Shown here: positions 1-7,636 of the stretch, in pieces
Position numbering within the stretch: the stretch's first letter is position 1
How the letters are laid out: each line of letters opens with the position of its first letter
Source: Lachnospiraceae bacterium UBA1759
Lineage (GTDB): Bacteria > Bacillota > Clostridia > Lachnospirales > Lachnospiraceae
Length of the DNA stretch: 37,184 bases
Reading direction: 5' to 3'
Assembly (NCBI GenBank): GCA_002315555.1
Contig: DCHF01000013.1
Coordinates: 1,365 to 38,548, forward strand
Program-made: the position numbers and the translations under genes
Notes under the pieces: generated by a model
The model's database searches: none
Seen by the model: the letters and a program-made list of their open reading frames with translations, nothing else
What the model was told of the DNA's origin: nothing

Positions 1-915
1 GCATTCCGTGAGATGATCTGCTCTGATACCGAAGAAGAAAGAGAAGTAGCACTTGCAAAGATCCTGCCGTATCAGCAGGGCGACTTCAAGGCTCTGTACG
101 AAGCTCTGGAAGGCAACCCGGTTACCATCCGTTTCCTGGATCCGCCGCTTCATGAGTTCGTTCCGACCGAAGAAGCTGATATCGAAAAGCTGGCTGCTGC
201 AAAGAATAAGTCTGTTGAAGAAATCAAGGCTATCTGCGAATCTCTGCATGAGTTCAACCCGATGATGGGTCATCGTGGCTGCCGTCTGGCTGTTACTTAT
301 CCGTCTATCGCTAAGATGCAGACCGCTGCTGTTATCCGTGCTGCAATCGAAGTTAAGGCTGCACATCCGGATTGGGCAGTTGAGCCGGAAATCATGATTC
401 CGCTTATCTGCGAAATCAAGGAACTGAAGTACGTCAAGAAGGTCGTTGTTGAGACCGCTGACGCTGAGATCGCTGCTGCAGGCGTAGATCTTAAGTACCA
501 TGTAGGTACCATGATCGAGATTCCGAGAGCTGCTCTGACCGCTGATGAGATCGCTACTGAAGCTGACTTCTTCTGCTTCGGTACCAATGACCTTACTCAG
601 ATGACCTTCGGCTTCTCTCGTGATGACGCAGGTAAGTTCCTGAATGCATACTATGATACCAAGATCTTCGAGTCTGATCCGTTCGCTCGTCTGGACACCA
701 CCGGTGTCGGCAAGCTGATGAAGATGGCTATTGACCTTGGTAAGCCGGTTAACCCGTCTCTGCACGTAGGTATCTGCGGCGAGCACGGTGGTGACCCGAC
801 TTCCGTAGAGTTCTGCCACGAGATCGGTCTGGATTATGTTTCCTGCTCACCGTTCCGTGTACCGGTTGCTCGTCTGGCTGCTGCTCAGGCTGCAATCAAG
901 AACCCGAGAAAGTAA
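1..915 (+). CDS. ppdK: Pyruvate, phosphate dikinase, C-terminal part (5' end outside window)
   Basis: This is the C-terminal ~304 residues of PPDK, which interconverts pyruvate, ATP and phosphate with PEP, AMP and pyrophosphate in the cytoplasm. The frame is open from base 1, so the gene starts upstream of the window; the ATG at 13 is internal. Seen: the PEP/pyruvate-binding TIM-barrel motifs GHRGCRL, FGTNDLTQ and ICGEHGGDP; the last holds the catalytic cysteine of the family. The ending, with SPFRVPVARLAAAQAA, is typical of the full-length C-terminus. Codons are strongly biased to GCT, GTT, CGT and AAG, unlike most later genes, which suggests high expression. A strong terminator follows at once, so this is the last gene of its transcript. 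The family call is very secure; PEP synthase is less likely because the motifs match PPDK. Confidence 0.96.
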   Translation, partial: AFREMICSDTEEEREVALAKILPYQQGDFKALYEALEGNPVTIRFLDPPLHEFVPTEEADIEKLAAAKNKSVEEIKAICESLHEFNPMMGHRGCRLAVTYPSIAKMQTAAVIRAAIEVKAAHPDWAVEPEIMIPLICEIKELKYVKKVVVETADAEIAAAGVDLKYHVGTMIEIPRAALTADEIATEADFFCFGTNDLTQMTFGFSRDDAGKFLNAYYDTKIFESDPFARLDTTGVGKLMKMAIDLGKPVNPSLHVGICGEHGGDPTSVEFCHEIGLDYVSCSPFRVPVARLAAAQAAIKNPRK

Positions 916-943
916 TCTTTAAAGGTTTGTGAGAAATCACTGA

Positions 944-983
944 AGACCCCCGGCTTCCGGAAGGAAACCGGGGGTCTTTTTTT
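944..983 (+). terminator. Rho-independent terminator after ppdK
   Basis: A 10-bp stem (AGACCCCCGG pairing with CCGGGGGTCT) is followed by seven T. It lies 29 nt after the ppdK stop. A second imperfect hairpin (about 995-1019, GACC/GGTC ends, followed by TTTATTT) may reinforce it. Confidence 0.93.
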
Positions 984-1047
984 ACAAAAATATTGACCAC
1001 TGAGCCTTTCGGAGCGGTCTTTATTTACAAAGGTATTGCAAGGTGTT

Positions 1048-1076
1048 TTGCAAAAGACTTCCGTTTATGCTATATT
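1048..1076 (+). promoter_or_regulatory. Sigma-A-type promoter for the J-like/HscC operon
   Basis: TTGCAA (1048-1053), a 17-nt spacer, then TATATT (1071-1076) with TG one base before it (extended -10). It is placed 30 nt upstream of the chosen ATG and downstream of the ppdK terminator. No CIRCE-like inverted repeat was seen here, so heat-shock HrcA control is not indicated. Confidence 0.7.
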
Positions 1077-1106
1077 TAGAACTATCATAAAGGTAAGGTG
1101 GGACTT

Positions 1107-4100
1107 ATGCTCTGGGATATTCTGAAAATCGAACCGACTAAAGATAAGAAAGCGATCACAAGGGCGTACCGTGATCTTCTTTCGGGAGTGAACCCGGAGG
1201 AAAAACCGGAGGAATTCAAACTGTTAAGGAACGCGTATGAGGAAGCACTGGCCTATGCGGATCGCGAGGAAGAACCGGAAGCGGAAAAGACTCCGGTCGA
1301 TCTTTGGGTCGATGAACTGAATGCACTCTATATGGAACTCCCCCGGCGCCTTGATGTTGCGGCCTGGAGAGACCTGTTTTCCGAGGAGATCTGTATCGCG
1401 CTCGACACGCGCCCGCTCATCGAGGAAGCCATGTTGCACTATTTCCTGGAGAATTTCCGCATTCCGCATGCCGTTTGGCAGTATCTGGAAGAGGAGTTCC
1501 GTTTCCTGGAGCGTGAGGAGGAACTGAAGGCTGCTTATCCGGAGGGCTTTGTGCGCTATATCATCGTCGGCGGAATCACTGAAGAGGATTCCTTCCCGAT
1601 GGAGCTTTTCCCGGAAGGCACGGACGGCGCGGCTGCCGACGAATACATTCGGGCTTATTATGAACTGAGCAATACGAATTTTGACGAGGCAGGCCCTCTG
1701 TTTGAACAGTTCAATCTGCTTTCGGTGCGTCATCCCTATGGCGATGCACTCTGCCTCCGCTATGCATATTCACAGGGCGATGCCTCCGCCATCGACCGCA
1801 TGAAGGAACTCTGCACGGTCTATCCCGGGGATAAACAGCTCAAGCTGCAGCTAATGGTCGGCCTGTATCAGGCCAAGTGTTTTAATGAGGCCCTCCGGAC
1901 TGCGGAGGAGCTTCTTGAAAAAGGCGAGAAGAATGCGACTGTGCTTCGTGTGAAGGCCTATTCGCTGGCCGAACTCGAGAATTATAAGGACGCCCTTGAG
2001 ACGCTGACGACCCTTGTGGAAATGGCCGGCGGCAACCAGCGCGTCGTTTATGACCTGGAACAGTCGATGGCCGAATGGAACGATAAACTGATCGAAAACT
2101 ACGAGAAACAGTTGGCGGATGGCACTACGGACCCGGATGTTCCTTACGATCTGGCATGGGCCTACCTGCAGAACGAAAAAACGGAGAAGGCCGTGGAATT
2201 GCTTCCGAAGCTTACGGAGAATCATCCGTCGGAAGACAAGTACCTTCGCCTTTGCTTCTATACGCTCAGCCGTTCCGGAAAGACAGAGGAAGCGCTGAAT
2301 GCGGTGGACCGTCTGATCGAGGCTACTGAAAATGCGGCCACAGAGGATCCGGAGGAGATCCACAAAAACGAGCAGCGCATCATGAGCACGATGCTTGAGA
2401 AGTGTCAGCTTTTGTTTACGGTCAAGCGGAAAGCGGATGCCGTTGAAGAAATGAAGAATGTACGTGCACGCTTCTTTGACAATGCGGAGGCCATCACGCG
2501 CCTGACGCAGCTTTCCCTGCAGCAGCGGATGTACCCGGAAGCCCTGGAAAACGCGCGCCGCATCACGCAGATCCTGCCGGATTCCTACCATGGTTATGTC
2601 CTCTGTGCCATCGCCTGCTTTAATATGCATCGTGACAACGAAGCATTCTCCGCGATCAATGCCGCCCTCGACCTTGATGGCTCCGACCTCTACGCATACC
2701 TTCTCAAGCTGCGTATCCTGGTCCGTAACGATGCCTTTGAGCCGGCGCAGCAGCTGATCGATTTCCTTGCGGAAAACGGCATCACCGACGATATCACCAT
2801 CAAGTGGTGCAAAGCGCAGATGCTTGCGGCAAAAGAGGATGAGCGTCAGTGTGAGGAGACCAATAAGGAAAAGGCCTACACCGAATACAAATCGATCGAA
2901 AAAGAACTGGAAACGATGGAAGACCGCCCGGAGTGGGTCGCGGATTTCTATTACAATATGGCGGTGCTTCTTGCCAATGTCAAGGATGCCCGCGGGGATT
3001 ATTCCCGTACCGATATTCTGGAGCTTCTGGAGAAGGGCATCGCCGCGGATCCGGAATGCTTTGACTGCATCGAATACAAGGCCTGGCTGCTCCGTAAGGA
3101 GGATCATTTCGATGAGTCCCTCGCGCTTTACAAAAAGCTTGAGGCGATGCCGCGCAACAACCACTATATTGAAACGCAGCTTGCCGATATGTATTCCGAT
3201 GACGCTTACCATAGCGCCGGTAAGGCCCTCGAATACTACAAGCTCCTCGAGGAGGAACAGGGGGACACCTATGACTACCATCAGGTGGTCGGCTATCTGC
3301 ACTATAAAATGAAGAATTTCGGTCTTGCGGATGAAAGTTTTGACAAGGCTCTTACGTACGCTCCGGAGGATCCGTGGCTGTACTACCGGAAGAGCTGCAA
3401 TTACATGGTGGACCGTAAGCTGAATAAAGCCCTGGATGCGGCGCGGAAAGCATTGGAGCTCCATCGGAGCCAGGCGGCGGACGATGAGCATACCCGTTCC
3501 TTCTATTGGCAGAACGTGGCGACGATCCTTCTGCTTCAGAACCGCACGAGCGAAGCGGTCGCCATTTATGAGGATTGCCGCAAGCATTGCAAACGGTATG
3601 CGGATTACTGGAAGAATATCACGAATGCGCTCGGTGCTGCCGGTCGCTTCAGGGAAGTGGATAATTATATGGCGCTTTGGAAGAAGTCCGGTGAACAGGA
3701 GAAGGATTACTATGATAAACTGATCCTTCTGGAGATCGTTCACGGAAACGGGAAAAACGTTCCGAAGCTCCTCAAAAAGTATGAAAAGAAACTCGACCAT
3801 GACGAATTCGTGCGGCTCAGCGCCATTTCAAATGCGTTGCGGGGAGATTTCTCCGATTGGGCATCCCTGAAAAAACAGGTACTTGACCGGCGGTATACGA
3901 AAAAGGATGAAGGCGGACTGGTCGACAGTTACGCAAGCAGTGCGTTCGGCCATTGGCTGAATAAGGAATACAAGCTGGCGCGTGAAGAGGCGGAAGCCGG
4001 TGTCCGGGATGCGGAGCAAAGCGGAAAGGTCTTCAGCCTGTATGAGCCGATCCATTACGGCGCACTCGCACAGTGTCTTGCGATCCTGGGGCGGTTTGAC

Positions 4101-4319
4101 GAAGCGCGTGAGACCGTTTCCGAAATGAACAGCTGCTCCCTTTGCGAAAGCTGCAGATTCCACGTCTGCAAGGACTATTATCTTTACTGTGCACGGATCG
4201 AGACCATGTGCGGGAATTATGATGAAGCCCTGCGGTACTTAAAAGAACTGGAACAGGCCGATCCTACGGAAGAGGATCGTCTGATCCTGGAAGCATATCT
4301 GAAAACGAAAGGTAAATGA
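1107..4319 (+). CDS. Large TPR protein with degenerate J-like N-terminus
   Basis: A ~1070-residue soluble protein, probably a cochaperone of the Hsp70 that follows after 1 nt. Residues ~1-50 resemble helices II-III of a J domain (LWDILKIEP, then AITRAYRDLL and LRNAYEEAL), but the HPD tripeptide that triggers Hsp70 ATPase is NPE here. The rest is a long array of TPR-like helical repeats, for example AYSLAELENYKDALETL and the later YYKLLEEEQGD and SFDKALTYAPEDP regions. Near the end four cysteines, C1010, C1013, C1016 and C1021, are spaced CxxCxxCx4C and could bind zinc. No signal peptide or membrane segment is seen. Start: ATG 1107 has AAGGTGGG just upstream; GTG 1098, adding three residues, is possible. 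E. coli HscC also works with J-like partners (DjlB, DjlC), which fits the pairing. The exact client is unknown. Confidence 0.85.
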   Translation: MLWDILKIEPTKDKKAITRAYRDLLSGVNPEEKPEEFKLLRNAYEEALAYADREEEPEAEKTPVDLWVDELNALYMELPRRLDVAAWRDLFSEEICIALDTRPLIEEAMLHYFLENFRIPHAVWQYLEEEFRFLEREEELKAAYPEGFVRYIIVGGITEEDSFPMELFPEGTDGAAADEYIRAYYELSNTNFDEAGPLFEQFNLLSVRHPYGDALCLRYAYSQGDASAIDRMKELCTVYPGDKQLKLQLMVGLYQAKCFNEALRTAEELLEKGEKNATVLRVKAYSLAELENYKDALETLTTLVEMAGGNQRVVYDLEQSMAEWNDKLIENYEKQLADGTTDPDVPYDLAWAYLQNEKTEKAVELLPKLTENHPSEDKYLRLCFYTLSRSGKTEEALNAVDRLIEATENAATEDPEEIHKNEQRIMSTMLEKCQLLFTVKRKADAVEEMKNVRARFFDNAEAITRLTQLSLQQRMYPEALENARRITQILPDSYHGYVLCAIACFNMHRDNEAFSAINAALDLDGSDLYAYLLKLRILVRNDAFEPAQQLIDFLAENGITDDITIKWCKAQMLAAKEDERQCEETNKEKAYTEYKSIEKELETMEDRPEWVADFYYNMAVLLANVKDARGDYSRTDILELLEKGIAADPECFDCIEYKAWLLRKEDHFDESLALYKKLEAMPRNNHYIETQLADMYSDDAYHSAGKALEYYKLLEEEQGDTYDYHQVVGYLHYKMKNFGLADESFDKALTYAPEDPWLYYRKSCNYMVDRKLNKALDAARKALELHRSQAADDEHTRSFYWQNVATILLLQNRTSEAVAIYEDCRKHCKRYADYWKNITNALGAAGRFREVDNYMALWKKSGEQEKDYYDKLILLEIVHGNGKNVPKLLKKYEKKLDHDEFVRLSAISNALRGDFSDWASLKKQVLDRRYTKKDEGGLVDSYASSAFGHWLNKEYKLAREEAEAGVRDAEQSGKVFSLYEPIHYGALAQCLAILGRFDEARETVSEMNSCSLCESCRFHVCKDYYLYCARIETMCGNYDEALRYLKELEQADPTEEDRLILEAYLKTKGK

Positions 4320-4320
4320 C

Positions 4321-6003
4321 ATGCTGATCGGTATTGATCTTGGAACAACAAACAGCCTTGCGGCCTGCTATCGGGACGGTAAAGCGGAACTTATTCCGAA
4401 CCGTCTCGGTAAATTCCTGACGCCGTCCGTTGTCGCAGTCGATGAAAACGGCCTTCTGTTGGTCGGTGAACCGGCCAAGGAGTATGCCATTCTGCACCCG
4501 CTCGATGCCGCAAAGGTATTCAAGCGGAGCATGGGCACGGACCGCGTTTACACGTTGGGCCTTCAGAAGATGCGCGCGGAGGAGCTTTCCGGTGTCGTGC
4601 TTCGCTCGCTGAAGGAGGACGCGGAAGAGTATCTGGGCTGTCCGGTCGATGAGGCCATTATTTCGGTTCCCGCGTATTTCAACGAGTTTCAGCGAAAAGC
4701 GACGCAGCAGGCCGGTGAGATCGCGGGCCTCAAGGTCCTGCGCATCATAAATGAGCCCACGGCGGCCGCGCTGGCCTATGGCATCGGCGACGGTGACCGT
4801 GACGAGCGCTGCCTGGTCTTTGACCTGGGCGGCGGAACCTTTGACGTATCCATTCTGGAGTTTTACAAAAGTATCGTTGAGGTCCATGCGGTTGCCGGCG
4901 ATAATTTCCTGGGCGGCGAGGATTTCACCTCCGTGCTTGCGGAACTGTTTTTGAAGAAGCATGTCATCGCCCCGGAATCCCTTGACATCAAAACGATGAA
5001 CCGTGTGATGAAGGCGGCGGAGCAGTGCAAGTGCCGTTTTGCGGACGCACATGAATCCACGATGAGTGTAACGGTCGATGATACGCTGCTCGAGAGCACG
5101 ATCACGCTGGACGAGTACGAATTTGCGTGCCAGACGCTCCTCGGACGGATCCGCAAGGTGCTGGAACGCAGCATCCGCGATGCGAATCTGAAGCTGAATG
5201 AGATCGACCGCATCGTGCTGGTGGGCGGTGCGACGCGTCTGCCCATTGTGCGGAAGTTCGTCATCAAGCTGTTTGGCCGCTTCCCGGGGACTCTGGATCC
5301 GGATACCGCGGTCGCAGTCGGCGCGGCGTTGCAGTGTGGCATCAAGACCCGCGACAAGGAGATCCGCGAGATCGTCCTTACGGATGTCTGCCCGTTCACC
5401 CTCGGCACGGAGATCAGTATGAGCAACGGCGTGTTTGAGGAGAGTGACCATTATCTGCCCATTATCGAGCGGAATACCGTCATTCCGGTCAGCAAGACGG
5501 AGACCGTTTACACCGCATATGACAAACAGACCCGTGTACGTGTGAAGATCCTGCAGGGAGAGAGCCGCATCGCGTCCAATAACCTGAGTCTGGGCGAGAT
5601 CATCGTCCCGGTGCCGGAAGGCCCCAAGGGACAGGAGGCGGTGGACATCACCTATACCTACGATGTGAATTCGCTCTTAGAAGTCATCGTTAAGGTGCTT
5701 TCGACCGGAGTATCCCGGAAGGTCGTGGTGCAGGGCGGCAAGCAGAAGCTGTCCGATGAGGAGGTTCAGGAGCGTTTCGAGAAATTGAATTACCTTAAGC
5801 AGAATCCGCGCGATGATGAGGAAAATCGTCTTTTGCTTCTCCGCGGCGAGCGTCTGTATGAGGAATCCACATCCAGAGACCGTCAGGTGATCGACGAATC
5901 GCTGATGCAGTTTGAGCAGGTGCTGAAGAGTCGTGGTCGTGCGGAGATCGAACGCGCACGGAAGCGCCTTTCGGAGATCCTCGATAAGATCGAAGAATAC
6001 TGA
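4321..6003 (+). CDS. hscC: HscC-type Hsp70 chaperone
   Basis: A 560-residue Hsp70-family ATPase, about the length of E. coli HscC (556) and shorter than DnaK (~610-640). Seen: phosphate-1 motif GIDLGTTNS at the N-terminus, INEPTAAALAYG (connect 1), VFDLGGGTFDVS (phosphate 2), VLVGGATRLP (adenosine), and the linker region followed by a substrate-binding domain from ~residue 370. The lid is short. Features such as NRLGKFLTPSVV and LRSLKEDAEEYLG resemble HscC rather than DnaK. The gene is translationally linked to the upstream TPR/J-like gene (1-nt gap) and the pair is bounded by its own promoter and terminator, so they should work together. No GrpE gene is nearby. The Hsp70 call is certain; the HscC subfamily assignment is from motif memory and fairly sure. 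Confidence 0.9.
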   Translation: MLIGIDLGTTNSLAACYRDGKAELIPNRLGKFLTPSVVAVDENGLLLVGEPAKEYAILHPLDAAKVFKRSMGTDRVYTLGLQKMRAEELSGVVLRSLKEDAEEYLGCPVDEAIISVPAYFNEFQRKATQQAGEIAGLKVLRIINEPTAAALAYGIGDGDRDERCLVFDLGGGTFDVSILEFYKSIVEVHAVAGDNFLGGEDFTSVLAELFLKKHVIAPESLDIKTMNRVMKAAEQCKCRFADAHESTMSVTVDDTLLESTITLDEYEFACQTLLGRIRKVLERSIRDANLKLNEIDRIVLVGGATRLPIVRKFVIKLFGRFPGTLDPDTAVAVGAALQCGIKTRDKEIREIVLTDVCPFTLGTEISMSNGVFEESDHYLPIIERNTVIPVSKTETVYTAYDKQTRVRVKILQGESRIASNNLSLGEIIVPVPEGPKGQEAVDITYTYDVNSLLEVIVKVLSTGVSRKVVVQGGKQKLSDEEVQERFEKLNYLKQNPRDDEENRLLLLRGERLYEESTSRDRQVIDESLMQFEQVLKSRGRAEIERARKRLSEILDKIEEY

Positions 6004-6028
6004 GCGTTCGGAACGCGTAAAATTCAAG

Positions 6029-6062
6029 AAAGACCGGATGTTATGGGACGTCCGGTCTTTTT
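6029..6062 (+). terminator. Rho-independent terminator after hscC
   Basis: AAAGACCGGA (6029-6038) pairs with TCCGGTCTTT (6051-6060), continued by more T. It lies 26 nt after the hscC stop and closes the chaperone operon. Confidence 0.88.
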
Positions 6063-6146
6063 ATGTCCCGGGAGTGCTTCCGCGAAGCAGGCCCATTAAT
6101 GGCGCGGGAAGCTTTGGAAGACATTTCCGGCACGGAGAATTCGTGT

Positions 6147-6174
6147 TTGCAATCAGGAAATTATATGATAATAT
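6147..6174 (+). promoter_or_regulatory. Possible promoter for the rfbH cassette
   Basis: The 265-nt gap between hscC and rfbH holds a terminator and then an AT-rich stretch (about 6150-6245). TTGCAA (6147-6152) with a 16-nt spacer to TAATAT (6169-6174) is the best promoter-like pair; other AT-rich hexamers nearby make the choice uncertain. An AGGAGAAGG ribosome site precedes the ATG at 6269. Confidence 0.35.
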
Positions 6175-6268
6175 ATTCTTGAGTAGATATGCTTTGAATC
6201 GAGTGTACAATAATTGAGCAGTTTATTTCGGATATAAGTATTAAACAACATAGATAGGAGAAGGTTCG

Positions 6269-7621
6269 ATGTCAAATTGGAAGAGCGAGGAAGAGGCAAG
6301 AGAGCAGATCAAAGCGCTGGTTGCCGATTACTACCATGATTTTAAAGCGCCCAAGGAATCGAAAGATAACTTCAGACCGGGGGACCGTATCAGTTATGCT
6401 TCCCGTGTATACGATGAGAAGGAAATGCAGAGTCTGACGGATGCCATGCTGGATTTCTGGTTGACGACCGGACGTTTTTCCGATGAATTTGAGAAGAAAT
6501 TTGCCTCTTGGATCGGTGTGAAGTATGCGCATCTTGTCAACAGCGGTTCTTCCGCAAATCTGATCGCGTTTTCGATCCTGACTGCGCCGGAGCTCGGCGA
6601 CCGTCAGATCAAGCGCGGTGATGAGGTTATTACGGTGGCCTGCGGCTTCCCGACGACGGTCACGCCCGTCTTACAGTACGGCGCGGTACCGGTCTTTGTG
6701 GACGTGACTGTGCCGCAGTATAACATCGATGTCACTAAGCTGGAGGCGGCATTATCGGAGAAGACCAAGGCGGTCATGATCGCACATACCCTCGGAAATC
6801 CCTTTGATCTTTCAACCGTGAAGGCGTTCTGTGACCGTCACGGTCTGTGGCTGGTCGAGGATAACTGCGATGCGCTCGGCACGCAGTATACTATCGACGG
6901 CGAGACCCGGTTCACCGGAACCTGGGGCGATGTCGGAACCAGCAGCTTCTATCCCCCGCATCATATGACGATGGGCGAGGGCGGCTGCGTATATACCAAC
7001 GACCCGTTACTTCATCGTCTGATCCTTTCCTACAGAGACTGGGGAAGAGACTGCATCTGTCCATCCGGCCATGATAATTTCTGCGGACACCGTTACGACG
7101 GTCAGTTTGGTGAACTTCCGCAGGGCTACGACCATAAATATGTTTACAGCCACTTCGGTTATAACCTGAAGGTGACCGATCTCCAGGCGGCAGTCGGTGT
7201 GGAGCAGTTGAAAAAGTTCCCGTCCTTCATCGAGCGGAGAAGACACAACTGGGACCGCCTTCGTAAGGCACTCGAACCCATTGAGGACAAGATCATTCTT
7301 CCGGAACCGGCAGAAAACAGCCGCCCGTCCTGGTTCGGTTTCCTGATCTCGGTCAAGCCCTCCTGCAGCGTCAAGCGAAATGACGTGACAAAGTATATTG
7401 AAGAGCATAATGTTCAGACGCGGCTTTTGTTCAGCGGAAACCTGATCAAGCACCCCTGTTTTGATGAGATACGCGGAACGGATGCGTATCGTGTGGCCGG
7501 CGGTCTGGAGAACACGGAGTTCATCATGAACAATACCTTCTGGGTAGGTGTCTATCCCGGAATGACGGATCAGATGATCGACCATATGGCACAGGTGATT
7601 ACCGAGGCGGTAAATCAGTAA
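6269..7621 (+). CDS. rfbH: CDP-4-dehydro-6-deoxyglucose 3-dehydratase (E1, RfbH type)
   Basis: A 450-residue PMP/PLP- and iron-sulfur-dependent enzyme that removes the C3 hydroxyl of CDP-4-keto-6-deoxyglucose, a committed step to 3,6-dideoxysugars. It has the DegT/DnrJ/EryC1/StrS aminotransferase fold: SGSSANL, GDEVITVACGFPTT and WLVEDNCDALG are in order. Two diagnostic features separate it from ordinary aminotransferases. The PLP lysine is replaced by histidine (FYPPHHMTMGEGG), and a [2Fe-2S] cysteine set follows (DCICPSGHDNFCG). Both are known for Yersinia E1/RfbH. The next gene, 15 nt away, is a ThDP enzyme in the same operon. Missing nearby are the E3 reductase, CDP-glucose pyrophosphorylase and 4,6-dehydratase, which must be elsewhere or not needed. 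Identity is high confidence. Confidence 0.93.
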   Translation: MSNWKSEEEAREQIKALVADYYHDFKAPKESKDNFRPGDRISYASRVYDEKEMQSLTDAMLDFWLTTGRFSDEFEKKFASWIGVKYAHLVNSGSSANLIAFSILTAPELGDRQIKRGDEVITVACGFPTTVTPVLQYGAVPVFVDVTVPQYNIDVTKLEAALSEKTKAVMIAHTLGNPFDLSTVKAFCDRHGLWLVEDNCDALGTQYTIDGETRFTGTWGDVGTSSFYPPHHMTMGEGGCVYTNDPLLHRLILSYRDWGRDCICPSGHDNFCGHRYDGQFGELPQGYDHKYVYSHFGYNLKVTDLQAAVGVEQLKKFPSFIERRRHNWDRLRKALEPIEDKIILPEPAENSRPSWFGFLISVKPSCSVKRNDVTKYIEEHNVQTRLLFSGNLIKHPCFDEIRGTDAYRVAGGLENTEFIMNNTFWVGVYPGMTDQMIDHMAQVITEAVNQ

Positions 7622-7636
7622 ACAAACAGGTGATGT

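Noticed and set aside
916..1106. CIRCE-type heat-shock operator before the chaperone operon
   Set aside because: No TTAGCACTC-N9-GAGTGCTAA-like inverted repeat is present; only a terminator and an extended -10 promoter are seen.
1851..3800. A 649-residue open frame on the - strand within the TPR protein gene
   Set aside because: Antisense to a convincing TPR gene; no ribosome site, no family motif, caused by codon bias of the real gene.
4264..5451. A 395-residue open frame on the - strand opposite hscC
   Set aside because: Antisense to clear Hsp70 motifs; no start signal.
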